A stretch of DNA of 9,715 nt from assembly GCA_007135015.1 (NCBI GenBank), contig SLJS01000371.1, positions 1 through 9,715 of the forward strand, read 5' to 3'. This document shows positions 1 to 6,217 of this stretch, piece by piece. The notes under the pieces were generated by a model, which saw only the letters and a program-made list of their open reading frames with translations, was not told the origin of the DNA and did no database searches. Origin of the DNA: Alcanivorax sp. Its GTDB lineage: Bacteria > Pseudomonadota > Gammaproteobacteria > Pseudomonadales > Alcanivoracaceae. The first letter of the stretch is position 1. The number at the start of each line of letters is the position of its first letter. The position numbers and the translations under genes were made by a program.

Positions 1-404
1 CCCCGGGTGTCACGGATATGGGTGATGTGGAATTCCTGGAGCAGTTCTTCCAGGCGCTGTTCGCGCGCCCTGCGGTCCAGGTCCCTGCGGGTTTCCAGTA
101 TCGCCATGATGTTGTCGGCCACGGACAGGCGGCGGAAGATGCTCGCTTCCTGGGGCAGGTAGCCGATGCCCCGGCGGGCGCGGCCGTGCATGGGCAGCGT
201 GGTGATGTTCTCGCCATTGATGCGGATATGGCCGCCATCCGGTGCCACCAGGCCCACGATCATGTAGAAGCAGGTGGTCTTGCCCGCCCCGTTCGGGCCC
301 AGCAGCCCGACGATCTGGCCCGATTCCACTTCCAGGGAAACATCCTCGATGACCCGGTGGCCCTTGTAGCTCTTGGCCAGGTTGTGTGCGCTGAGCTGGC
401 TCAC
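1..404 (-). CDS. lptB: LPS export ABC transporter ATP-binding protein LptB (3' part outside window)
   Basis: LptB is the cytoplasmic ATPase of the LptB2FG complex, which extracts lipopolysaccharide from the inner membrane and drives it across the periplasm. Reading the minus strand from a GTG codon at 404-402 gives 134 codons before the window edge. Visible are the Walker A motif GPNGAGKTT (Lys42) and the Q-loop YLPQEASIF (Gln85), at the same numbers as I recall for E. coli LptB. The ABC signature, Walker B and switch histidine lie beyond position 1. The GTG start is chosen because it gives the usual N-terminus (MSQLSAHNLAKSYKG) and overlaps the lptA stop by four bases (GTGA), a translational-coupling arrangement. 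It is the last visible gene of the kdsD-kdsC-lptC-lptA-lptB operon; rpoN commonly follows in relatives. Identification is very secure. Confidence 0.96.
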   Translation of the reverse strand, partial: MSQLSAHNLAKSYKGHRVIEDVSLEVESGQIVGLLGPNGAGKTTCFYMIVGLVAPDGGHIRINGENITTLPMHGRARRGIGYLPQEASIFRRLSVADNIMAILETRRDLDRRAREQRLEELLQEFHITHIRDTR

Positions 405-919
405 TGCGTTGACTCCTCCCCCTCGCGCTGGCGACCCGGAATCACCATGCGTACCCGTTCCCCGTCGTCGCCGGAGGCCTCCACCCGGCGTGTGGCGAGA
501 TCGTATTCCACGCGGGAGCCGGTAAAGGTGCGCCCTTCATGCCGGATCCGGGCCTGCCCCAGCAGAAGGATATGCTGCTCGGGCACCCTGTAGACCATTT
601 CGCGGGCACTGGCCTCCATGTCCGCGCCTTCGCGCAGCACCAGCGGCTCGCCGCGGGCCTCCACCCGCACCAGTTCGCCCTCTTCGTTGACGAAGACTTC
701 CAGGTGCTCGGCGCTTAGGTGGCGCAGGCCCTGATGCAGCTCCACATTGCCCCGGTAGATGCCGCTGCCCTCGCTCTGGCTGAAGGTCGCCTCGTCCGCG
801 TTGATGGTAATGGCGCCGGCTGGCGAGTCGGCCGGCGTCATGCCCGGCCAGCAAAGTGCCGCCAGCAGCAGGGCGCGGGGCAGGCCCCGGTGTGGCCTTT
901 CAGGAGGACGGCGGTTCAT
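401..919 (-). CDS. lptA: LPS transport periplasmic bridge protein LptA
   Basis: LptA is the periplasmic beta-jellyroll protein that bridges LptC at the inner membrane and LptD at the outer membrane, carrying LPS along its groove. The product is 172 residues. It starts with a basic stretch (MNRRPPERPHRG), then a hydrophobic core (about residues 15-27) and a likely signal-peptidase site after Ala30 (GMTPA/DSPAG). The OstA/LptA fold follows from about residue 36, with typical strand motifs such as INADEATF, GIYRGNVEL and EGRTFTGSRVEYD. The ATG at 919 is preferred over an in-frame TTG at 949 because it follows a GGAAAG ribosome-binding-like stretch and begins just before the signal peptide. It overlaps the end of lptC by 20 bases, and its own stop overlaps the lptB start, so the gene is embedded in a coupled operon. 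Confidence 0.94.
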   Translation of the reverse strand: MNRRPPERPHRGLPRALLLAALCWPGMTPADSPAGAITINADEATFSQSEGSGIYRGNVELHQGLRHLSAEHLEVFVNEEGELVRVEARGEPLVLREGADMEASAREMVYRVPEQHILLLGQARIRHEGRTFTGSRVEYDLATRRVEASGDDGERVRMVIPGRQREGEESTQ

Positions 920-1457
920 AACGGCTTTCCACGGACTGTCGCAGTTCAAGATGCCCGGTGATCAGATCCGCTTCCAGTGAACCGGCACGGATGGTGCCGG
1001 AAGGATGGCGGATGACAACGCTGGAGGGCATCCACAGGATTTCGTCGGCTGGACGGTAGTGGACCTCCGAGGTTTCCACTTCCAGATGCTCGCGATGATG
1101 GCGTGCATGGACGTTTTCCACCAGCCGCACACGGCGGTTGTTGTCCTCCACATGGCCCCGGCGAGCGGTGATTTCCCAGAGCAGTTCCGGGTCGCGCAAT
1201 TCCAGCAGGGGGCCGGTGACCTCCGTGCGTGAATCCCCGTCGAAATGCATGGCCTGTTGCGAGCGCAGGCGATAGCGCAACAGCCCGCTTTCGGAGAACG
1301 ACTCGGCGGCGACGCCATCGAGAATCAGCGCCGGCGTTTCCGGTTGTTCCCCCGCGTCGGTGAGCCGGTCGCGCTCCTCCCACTGGTGCAGTGCCAGCAG
1401 GACCACCAGTCCGAGAAGGATGAGGCCGGCGGCGCTGAGCAGGACGTCGCGGTTCAT
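900..1457 (-). CDS. lptC: LPS export system inner-membrane bitopic protein LptC
   Basis: LptC is anchored in the inner membrane, binds LptB2FG, and passes LPS to LptA. The product is 185 residues, close to the usual 190. One N-terminal transmembrane helix covers about residues 5-24 (VLLSAAGLILLGLVVLLALH) with a short cytoplasmic tail. A periplasmic LptC/YrbK beta-jellyroll domain follows, with phrases such as LLRYRLRSQQAMHF, DNNRRVRLVENVHA and GTIRAGSLEADLITGHLEL. The ATG at 1457 overlaps the kdsC stop by four bases (ATGA). An open frame extends further upstream inside kdsC, but the translated text there is not protein-like for this family. LptC sequences diverge strongly, so the call rests on length, topology, local motifs and position between kdsC and lptA; together these leave little doubt. 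Confidence 0.93.
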   Translation of the reverse strand: MNRDVLLSAAGLILLGLVVLLALHQWEERDRLTDAGEQPETPALILDGVAAESFSESGLLRYRLRSQQAMHFDGDSRTEVTGPLLELRDPELLWEITARRGHVEDNNRRVRLVENVHARHHREHLEVETSEVHYRPADEILWMPSSVVIRHPSGTIRAGSLEADLITGHLELRQSVESRYEPPSS

Positions 1458-1978
1458 GATTGCCTGTCCCGGGCATCCAGCAGCAGGTCGCAGATTTCGC
1501 GCACCGCGCCGGAGCCTCCCGGCGCCCGGGTGATCCGGTGCGCGGCCTGGCGGGCCTGCACATGGCCTCCGGGGACGGAAAACGACAGGCCGGCCCACTC
1601 CATGGCGGGCACATCGGGGACGTCGTCGCCGGCATAGCCCACCTGCTCGGCGTCCGTTTCCAGCTGCCCGGCCAGTTCCTGCAGGGCCTCGCCCTTGTCC
1701 TCGCGGCCCTGTATGACGTGTTCAATGCCGAGTTCGGCGGCCCGGCGCTTGACCATCGGCGAATCACGCCCCGTGATCAGCGCCACGGTCACGCCCGAGG
1801 CGGCAAGCATCTTGATGCCATGGCCGTCCAGGGTATGGAAGACCTTCATCTGTTCGCCGTCGGGTCCGTAGTAGAGCCGACCGTCGGTGAAGACGCCATC
1901 CACGTCGAACGCCATCAGCCTGAGCCGCCGGGCCCGGGCGCGCAGCGCGTTGCTGTCGATGGGTCGGCCCTGTGCCAT
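1454..1978 (-). CDS. kdsC: 3-deoxy-D-manno-octulosonate 8-phosphate phosphatase KdsC
   Basis: KdsC removes the phosphate from Kdo 8-phosphate, the third step of Kdo synthesis for the LPS inner core, in the cytoplasm. It is a 174-residue haloacid-dehalogenase-superfamily enzyme without a large cap domain, acting as a tetramer in known members. HAD motif I is FDVDGVFTDG with nucleophile Asp25 and acid/base Asp27. Motif II is LITGR with Thr69, motif III includes Lys95 in the QGREDKG stretch, and motif IV is GDDVPD with Asp118, Asp119 and Asp122 for magnesium. All expected catalytic positions are present. The start codon overlaps the kdsD stop by one base (TAATG), and the stop overlaps the lptC start by four. 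It follows the enzyme that makes arabinose 5-phosphate, so two enzymes of the same pathway are coupled. Confidence 0.96.
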   Translation of the reverse strand: MAQGRPIDSNALRARARRLRLMAFDVDGVFTDGRLYYGPDGEQMKVFHTLDGHGIKMLAASGVTVALITGRDSPMVKRRAAELGIEHVIQGREDKGEALQELAGQLETDAEQVGYAGDDVPDVPAMEWAGLSFSVPGGHVQARQAAHRITRAPGGSGAVREICDLLLDARDRQS

Positions 1979-2946
1979 TACACCACCCCCGCGCGCAGCA
2001 GGTCATGCATGTTGAGCGCGCCCACGGGCCGCTCGCCGTCCATGACCACCAGTGCATTGATCTTGCGTGTTTCCATGATCTGCAGGGCCTCGGCGGCCAG
2101 GTGGCCGAGCTGGATGACCACCGGGTTGCGGGTCATGACCCGGCCGATGGGCGTGTGGCGCAGGTCGGTTCCGTCCTGGTCGAGCACCCGCCGCAGGTCG
2201 CCGTCGGTGAAGATGCCCACCAGCCGGTGCTGTTCGTCCGCCACCGCGGTCATGCCCAGTCCCTTGCGGCTGACCTCCACCAGCGCCTCGCCCACCGGGG
2301 TTTGCTCCTCGACCAGGGGCAGCCGGGTGCCGCCGTGCATGATGTCGTCCACCCGCAGCAGCAGACGGCGGCCCAGGTTGCCTCCCGGGTGGGACATGGC
2401 AAAGTCCTCGGCGGTGAAGCCCCGCGCCTCGAGCAGGGCGATGGCCATGGCGTCGCCCATGGCCAGCGCCGCCGTGGTGCTGGTGGTCGGGGCCAGGTTG
2501 TGGGGGCAGGCCTCCTCGTCGACCCGAACCGGGACATGTACTTCGGCCATCCGGGCCAGGGTGGAGTCCGGACGCCCGGTGATGCTGACCAGGGGAGTTG
2601 CCTTGCGCTTTAGCACCGGCAGCAGGGCCAGGATCTCGGCGGTTTCACCGGAATTGGACAGGGCCAGGACCACGTCCTCGGGGGTGATCATCCCCAGATC
2701 CCCATGGGAGGCTTCCGCCGGATGAACGAAAAAGGCGGGGGTGCCGGTGCTGGCGAGGGTGGCCGCGATCTTGCCGCCGATATGACCGGATTTGCCCATG
2801 CCGGTTACGATGACCCGGCCGCGGCAGCCGAGCAGCAGCTCACAGGCGGCGTCAAAGTGCTCGTCCAGTGCCTCGATCAGGCCGGAGACGGCTTCCGACT
2901 CGATCTGCAGGGTGCGTCGGGCTGCCTGGCGAAAACTCTGGCTCAT
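1978..2946 (-). CDS. kdsD: arabinose-5-phosphate isomerase KdsD
   Basis: KdsD interconverts ribulose 5-phosphate and arabinose 5-phosphate, the first dedicated step toward Kdo for LPS. The 322-residue product has the KpsF/GutQ/KdsD layout. An N-terminal SIS sugar-isomerase domain spans about residues 35-175, with GMGKSGHIGGK (Lys52), HPAEASHGDLGM, SNSGET at 97-102 and PHNLAPTTS (after Glu145). The MSHPGGNLGRRLL motif has His186. Two C-terminal CBS domains cover about residues 200-260 and 265-322 and usually sense nucleotides or sugars. The ATG at 2946 has a GGGAG ribosome-binding site five bases upstream. This is the first gene of the LPS operon and is preceded by a good -10 box. In many relatives it is divergent from mlaF; here it is divergent from mlaC instead. 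Confidence 0.96.
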   Translation of the reverse strand: MSQSFRQAARRTLQIESEAVSGLIEALDEHFDAACELLLGCRGRVIVTGMGKSGHIGGKIAATLASTGTPAFFVHPAEASHGDLGMITPEDVVLALSNSGETAEILALLPVLKRKATPLVSITGRPDSTLARMAEVHVPVRVDEEACPHNLAPTTSTTAALAMGDAMAIALLEARGFTAEDFAMSHPGGNLGRRLLLRVDDIMHGGTRLPLVEEQTPVGEALVEVSRKGLGMTAVADEQHRLVGIFTDGDLRRVLDQDGTDLRHTPIGRVMTRNPVVIQLGHLAAEALQIMETRKINALVVMDGERPVGALNMHDLLRAGVV

Positions 2947-2972
2947 GGTGTCTCCCGCGGATGTCCGCCGCG

Positions 2973-2978
2973 ATTATA
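2973..2978 (-). promoter_or_regulatory. Candidate -10 box for the kdsD-lptB operon
   Basis: The minus strand reads a perfect TATAAT here, 26 bases before the kdsD start codon, which would give a leader of about 20 nt. At a spacing of 17 the -35 region reads GTTACG on the minus strand, a poor match to TTGACA, so the promoter may need an activator or another upstream contact. The match to the -10 consensus is exact in a GC-rich background, which makes it a fair candidate. No equally good box is visible for mlaC on the opposite strand. Confidence 0.5.
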
Positions 2979-3004
2979 CAGGCTGCCGGGGCTACCGTAA
3001 CCGT

Positions 3005-3037
3005 GGAACCTCTGACCCGGAACGGGTTCCAAGGTTC
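3005..3037 (+). promoter_or_regulatory. Inverted-repeat cluster upstream of mlaC (possible operator or sigma-E-like promoter)
   Basis: GGAACC at 3005-3010 is mirrored by GGTTCC at 3025-3030, and again by GGTTC at 3033-3037. A shorter nested hairpin, ACCCG/CGGGT (3015-3019 and 3023-3027), would compete with the outer pairing. Read as a promoter, GGAACC with a 17-base spacer and TCCAA at 3028-3032 resembles the envelope-stress sigma factor pattern (GAACTT, then 16-17 bases, then TCTGA-like), but only loosely. The symmetry is directly visible; any binding protein or sigma factor is inference. Confidence 0.25.
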
Positions 3038-3106
3038 AGGGCATCCCGGGTGGACAGGCGGGGCGCCGGGGAGTAGAAAGCCTGAAAGACAAGGGGAGAT
3101 CCGACA

Positions 3107-3757
3107 ATGGTACCGTTTTTGCGATATGGCTCTCTGGTTCTGGCGTGGGCGCTGCTGGTCAGCGCGGCGCCCGTGCAGGCGAGCGCGAAGAGTCCCGACG
3201 AAGTGATCCGCGATGCCCTCGAACAGATGACCTCGCGGATTGAGGAAGAGCGCAAGAAGCTGGAAAACGACGAAGAATACGCCCGCCAGGTGGTGGAGGA
3301 GGAACTGGACGGACTGGTGGATTTCCGCCGCGTCACCCGTGCGGTGATGGCGGATCATTTCCGCGCGGCCAGCTCCGAGCAGCGCAACCGGTTCATGGAA
3401 ACCTTCCGCGACAGCCTGCTCGATACCTATGCCGCCGGAATCACCCTGTACGAAGGCCAGCACTGGGAGGTCAAGCCGCTGGGTGAAGGCGACATCCGCG
3501 GGCAGCGGGCCCGGGTGCGCATGGAATTTCGCACCGACGAAGGAAACCGGGTGCCGGTGGTCTACAGCATGATCAACAATGACGGCCAGTGGCAGGTAGA
3601 GAACCTGATCGTCAATAACCTGAACCTGGGGCAGGTCTTTCGGGCCCAGTTCGCCCAGGCCATGCGCGAGCGGGACGGAGACCTGGACAGGGTGATTCGC
3701 AACTGGTCCGGGGAACTCGACGAGGACGAAACCCTGCAGGTGGAAGGGGACGGGTGA
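3107..3757 (+). CDS. mlaC: Periplasmic phospholipid-binding protein MlaC (Ttg2D family)
   Basis: MlaC carries phospholipids across the periplasm between the outer-membrane MlaA-porin complex and the inner-membrane MlaFEDB transporter, helping keep the outer leaflet free of phospholipid. The 216-residue product (E. coli about 211) begins with a signal peptide: hydrophobic core at about residues 8-22 and cleavage after VQA (25) or ASA (27). The mature part has the family helices and cystatin-like sheet, including the stretches ELDGLVDFRRVTRAV, MFRT-like strand VRMEFRTDEG, and MINNDGQWQVENLIV. The C-terminal tail is acidic. A GGGGAG ribosome-binding site lies eight bases before the ATG. Unusually, mlaF, mlaE and mlaD do not precede it and mlaB does not follow, so this gene stands alone between kdsD and ibaG. 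The protein itself shows no damage. Confidence 0.9.
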   Translation: MVPFLRYGSLVLAWALLVSAAPVQASAKSPDEVIRDALEQMTSRIEEERKKLENDEEYARQVVEEELDGLVDFRRVTRAVMADHFRAASSEQRNRFMETFRDSLLDTYAAGITLYEGQHWEVKPLGEGDIRGQRARVRMEFRTDEGNRVPVVYSMINNDGQWQVENLIVNNLNLGQVFRAQFAQAMRERDGDLDRVIRNWSGELDEDETLQVEGDG

Positions 3758-3758
3758 A

Positions 3759-3920
3759 AAGAAGTGGCGAGAGGCGAGGGGCGAGAGGCGAGGCGTAGCA
3801 GGCCCACAGCCCTGTTCTTTCATGGTGCGTCTCGTACGAGTAGCAAGGTAGAGCACACCCTGCGGGTGGACTTGCCCGCACCTTCGTCTCTCGCCGCTCG
3901 CCTCTCGTAGCTCGCTTCTT
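3759..3920 (+). repeat. Large composite inverted repeat built of 7-bp GRGGCRA units
   Basis: Just after the mlaC stop, units GAGGCGA, GGGGCGA and GAGGCGA run in register from 3771 to 3791. The segment 3768-3790 is the reverse complement of 3885-3907 with 21 of 23 matches. Outside an internal loop, AAGAAG (3759-3764) also pairs with CTTCTT (3915-3920). The 94-base interior holds further symmetry: the 10-bp palindrome CTCGTACGAG (3831-3840), TGCGGG/CCCGCA (3861-3866 and 3875-3880), and GGTGCG/CGCACC (3824-3829 and 3877-3882). No protein-like frame is present. The element occupies the place where mlaB usually sits. It could be a non-autonomous mobile element, a processed RNA structure, or a chromosomal repeat grown by slippage. 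Confidence 0.85.
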
Positions 3921-3922
3921 GG

Positions 3923-3948
3923 GCCGGGCCCCGCATGCGTGGCCCGGC
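3923..3948 (+). terminator. GC-rich hairpin, possible terminator after mlaC
   Basis: GCCGGGCC (3923-3930) pairs perfectly with GGCCCGGC (3941-3948) across a 10-base loop that contains GCATGC. The following bases, GCATTTATGG, include only a short T run, so it is a weak intrinsic terminator at best. It could also act in the opposite sense or be structural. Beyond it, 3949-4015 is a leader for ibaG. A TATCAT at 3979-3984 is a possible -10 box, but I see no convincing -35 partner. Confidence 0.4.
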
Positions 3949-4015
3949 GCATTTATGGAGTGACAGGCCCAAAACCCGTATCATTGCGTCCTTTCGCAGC
4001 GGGCCGGGAGCGGGC

Positions 4016-4270
4016 ATGAGTCCGGAAGAAGTCAGAAAGCTGGTAGAAGAAGGCATCACGGATGCGCAGGTGGAGGTGCTCGGTTCGGGAGACCGCTTCC
4101 GGATCCGGGTGGTTTCCGATGCGTTCGAGGGAAAAAGGAAGGTGCAGCGCCAGCAACTGGTGTATGGCTGCATCAATCACCTGATCCGCGACGGCTCCAT
4201 CCATGCCGTGGAACTCGAGACCCTGACCCCGCAGGAGTGGCAGCAGGCCGGGGGCGACAGCCCCGCCTGA
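4016..4270 (+). CDS. ibaG: BolA-family iron-sulfur-associated protein IbaG
   Basis: IbaG (YrbA) belongs to the BolA family, whose members pair with monothiol glutaredoxins and handle [2Fe-2S] clusters; it is linked to acid stress in E. coli. The product is 84 residues, the same as E. coli IbaG as I recall it. The characteristic stretch includes DAFEGKRKVQRQQLVYG, then IHAVELETLTPQEW containing the invariant cluster-ligand His63. A cysteine at residue 52 follows VYG. The ATG at 4016 is chosen over an upstream in-frame ATG at 3935 because it restores family length and has GGAG five bases upstream; the extra 27 residues would be non-family sequence running through the hairpin. The stop is 20 bases before murA, so the two are probably co-transcribed, as in many gammaproteobacteria. 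Confidence 0.94.
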   Translation: MSPEEVRKLVEEGITDAQVEVLGSGDRFRIRVVSDAFEGKRKVQRQQLVYGCINHLIRDGSIHAVELETLTPQEWQQAGGDSPA

Positions 4271-4290
4271 TCAACCAAGGACTTGTCCCC

Positions 4291-5553
4291 ATGGACAGAC
4301 TGATTATTACCGGTGGCCGGCAACTGGACGGGGAAATCCGCATTTCCGGGTCCAAGAACTCGTCGCTGCCGATTCTGGCGGCCACGCTGCTGGCGGACGA
4401 GCCGGTGACCGTGGGCAACCTTCCGCACCTGCAGGACGTGACCACGCTGATCGAGTTGCTCGGACGCATGGGTGTGCAGCTGGTTATCGATGACCGCATG
4501 AATGTGGAGGTCAACGCCAACACCATCGAGCAGCTGCAGGCGCCCTATGAGCTGGTCAAGACCATGCGTGCGTCGATCCTGGTGCTCGGGCCGCTGCTGG
4601 CCCATTTCGGCGAGGCGGAAGTGTCGCTGCCCGGCGGCTGCGCCATTGGCACCCGCCCGGTGGACATGCACCTGCGCGGGCTGGAGGCCATGGGCGCGGA
4701 CATCGAGGTGGTCGACGGCTATGTGCATGCCCGGGTCAAGGGGCGGCTGCGCGGCGCCCGTCTGGTGCTCGACACCGTGACCGTCACCGGCACCGAGAAT
4801 CTGATGATGGCGGCCGCGCTGGCCGAGGGCACTACCCTGATCGAGAACGCGGCCCGCGAGCCGGAGGTGGTGGATCTGGCCGAGTGCCTGAACAAGATGG
4901 GCGCGCGGGTCTCCGGCGCCGGCACCGATACGGTGACCATCGAGGGTGTGCCGCGTCTGCACGGCGCGCACCATGATGTGATCCCCGACCGCATCGAGAC
5001 CGGCACCTACCTGCTGGCCGCCGCCGCCACCCGGGGGCGCATCAAGGTCAAGGACACCGCGCCCTGGCTGCTTGATGCCACCCTGGGCAAGCTGCGCGAG
5101 GCGGGCGCGGTGATCGAGACCGGCGAGGACTGGATATCACTGGACATGGAAGGCCGTCGCCCCCGGGCGGTATCGCTTCGTACCGCGCCCTATCCGGCCC
5201 TGCCCACGGACATGCAGGCGCAGTTCACGGCCATGAACGCCGTGGCGGAAGGCACCGGTACCATCACCGAGACGGTCTTCGAGAACCGGTTCATGCATGT
5301 GCAGGAAATGAACCGCATGGGCGCGGATATCCGCGTGGAAGGCAATACCGCGATCAGCCGGGGTGTGGAAGCCCTGCACGGCGCGCCGGTCATGGCCACG
5401 GACCTGCGGGCTTCGGCGTCGCTGGTGATCGCCGGACTGGTGGCCGAGGGAGAGACCAGCGTGGACCGCATCTATCATATTGATCGCGGTTACGAGTGTA
5501 TCGAGGAAAAGCTGCAACTGCTGGGTGCGTCCATTCGGCGGGTGCCGGCCTGA
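4291..5553 (+). CDS. murA: UDP-N-acetylglucosamine 1-carboxyvinyltransferase MurA
   Basis: MurA transfers enolpyruvate from phosphoenolpyruvate to UDP-N-acetylglucosamine, the first committed cytoplasmic step of peptidoglycan synthesis. The product is 420 residues (E. coli 419) with the two-domain EPSP-synthase-like fold. Key residues are present: Lys22 and Asn23 in SGSKNSSLP, Arg93 in MRASILVLGPL, Cys117 in the mobile loop PGGCAIGTRPVD, Asp307 in PTDMQAQ, and Arg399 in DRIYHIDRGYE. Cys117 is the residue attacked by fosfomycin in sensitive enzymes, so the sequence predicts a drug-sensitive active site rather than the Asp variant. The ATG at 4291 has AAGGA nine bases upstream. Only seven bases separate the stop from hisG, and the hisG ribosome-binding site overlaps the murA stop codon, so translation is likely coupled. 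Confidence 0.98.
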   Translation: MDRLIITGGRQLDGEIRISGSKNSSLPILAATLLADEPVTVGNLPHLQDVTTLIELLGRMGVQLVIDDRMNVEVNANTIEQLQAPYELVKTMRASILVLGPLLAHFGEAEVSLPGGCAIGTRPVDMHLRGLEAMGADIEVVDGYVHARVKGRLRGARLVLDTVTVTGTENLMMAAALAEGTTLIENAAREPEVVDLAECLNKMGARVSGAGTDTVTIEGVPRLHGAHHDVIPDRIETGTYLLAAAATRGRIKVKDTAPWLLDATLGKLREAGAVIETGEDWISLDMEGRRPRAVSLRTAPYPALPTDMQAQFTAMNAVAEGTGTITETVFENRFMHVQEMNRMGADIRVEGNTAISRGVEALHGAPVMATDLRASASLVIAGLVAEGETSVDRIYHIDRGYECIEEKLQLLGASIRRVPA

Positions 5554-5560
5554 GGAGCTT

Positions 5561-6217
5561 ATGGCGCAACGACAGCCCCTGACCATCGCCCTGTCCAAGG
5601 GCCGCATTCTCAAGGAAACGCTGCCGCTGCTGCGGGCGGCGGGCATTGAGCTGCTCGAGGATCCGGAGACCTCCCGGCGGCTGGTGTTTGAAACCAGCCG
5701 GGCGGATGTGCGGATTCTGATCCTGCGCGCCACGGACGTCCCGCCCTATGTGCAGTACGGTGCCGCGGACATGGGTGTGGCGGGCAAGGATGTGCTCATG
5801 GAGCACGGCGCGGCGGGTCTGTGCGAGCCGCTGGATCTGGAAATCGCGCGCTGCCGGCTGATGGTGGCGGCGCTGAAGGATGCCCCCGAGGTAACCGGCC
5901 GGGTCCGGGTGGCCACCAAGTTCGTGAATGTGGCCCGCAGCCACTTTGCCTCCCGGGGCCGTCAGGCGGACGTGATCAAGCTCTACGGCGCCATGGAGCT
6001 CGCCCCGCTGGTGGGCCTGGCTGACCGCATCGTGGATGTGGTGGACACGGGCAATACCCTGCGCGCCAACGGTCTCGAGCCGGTGGAGCTGATCGCGCGG
6101 GTGTCCAGCCGCCTGGTGGTCAACCGCGCCAGCCTCAAGACCCGCCACGCCGAGATCCGAGAGATCATGGATCTCATGGAAGCGGCGGTGCGTGAACGTC
6201 GGGAGGAGAAGGCATGA
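5561..6217 (+). CDS. hisG: ATP phosphoribosyltransferase catalytic subunit HisG, short form
   Basis: HisG joins ATP and phosphoribosyl pyrophosphate, the first step of histidine synthesis. The product is 218 residues and lacks the C-terminal ACT-like regulatory domain of the roughly 300-residue enteric enzyme. It therefore belongs to the short HisG(S) class, which in known cases needs the HisRS-like partner HisZ for activity and feedback by histidine. Visible motifs are LTIALSKGRI at the N-terminus, VQYGAADMGVAGKDVL, and the phosphate-binding loop VVDTGNTLRANGL around residues 160-172. The ATG at 5561 follows GGAG, and extension upstream would only run into murA. The stop overlaps the hisD start (ATGA). 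hisZ is not in the window and is usually located elsewhere in such genomes. Confidence 0.96.
   Translation: MAQRQPLTIALSKGRILKETLPLLRAAGIELLEDPETSRRLVFETSRADVRILILRATDVPPYVQYGAADMGVAGKDVLMEHGAAGLCEPLDLEIARCRLMVAALKDAPEVTGRVRVATKFVNVARSHFASRGRQADVIKLYGAMELAPLVGLADRIVDVVDTGNTLRANGLEPVELIARVSSRLVVNRASLKTRHAEIREIMDLMEAAVRERREEKA

Noticed and set aside
18..593. 191-codon plus-strand frame at the left edge
   Set aside because: It lies opposite lptB and lptA. The minus-strand reading gives a clear ABC ATPase with Walker A and Q-loop, so this frame is a shadow.
1460..2725. 421-codon plus-strand frame opposite kdsC and kdsD
   Set aside because: It is the reverse-complement shadow of two well-supported genes; low-complexity Ser/Arg/Pro-rich translation and no family motif.
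2852..3952. 366-codon minus-strand frame crossing mlaC and both flanking gaps
   Set aside because: It is antisense to mlaC, begins in the hairpin region and runs through the inverted repeat; nothing in it resembles a protein domain.
3758..4015. Possible mlaB (STAS domain) remnant between mlaC and ibaG
   Set aside because: No plus-strand frame in this gap gives a STAS-like sequence; the gap is filled by the inverted repeat, a GC hairpin and the ibaG leader.
3935..4015. Longer IbaG starting at the ATG at 3935
   Set aside because: It would add 27 residues encoded by the hairpin loop and leader, which do not match the family; the ATG at 4016 has a ribosome-binding site and gives the usual 84 residues.
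3949..4015. Sigma-54 promoter before ibaG
   Set aside because: GG and GC elements are present near 3941-3950 but not at the required 10-base spacing.
4177..4974. 265-codon minus-strand frame opposite murA
   Set aside because: Shadow of the murA coding strand with His/Gln/Arg-rich composition; murA has all its catalytic residues on the other strand.
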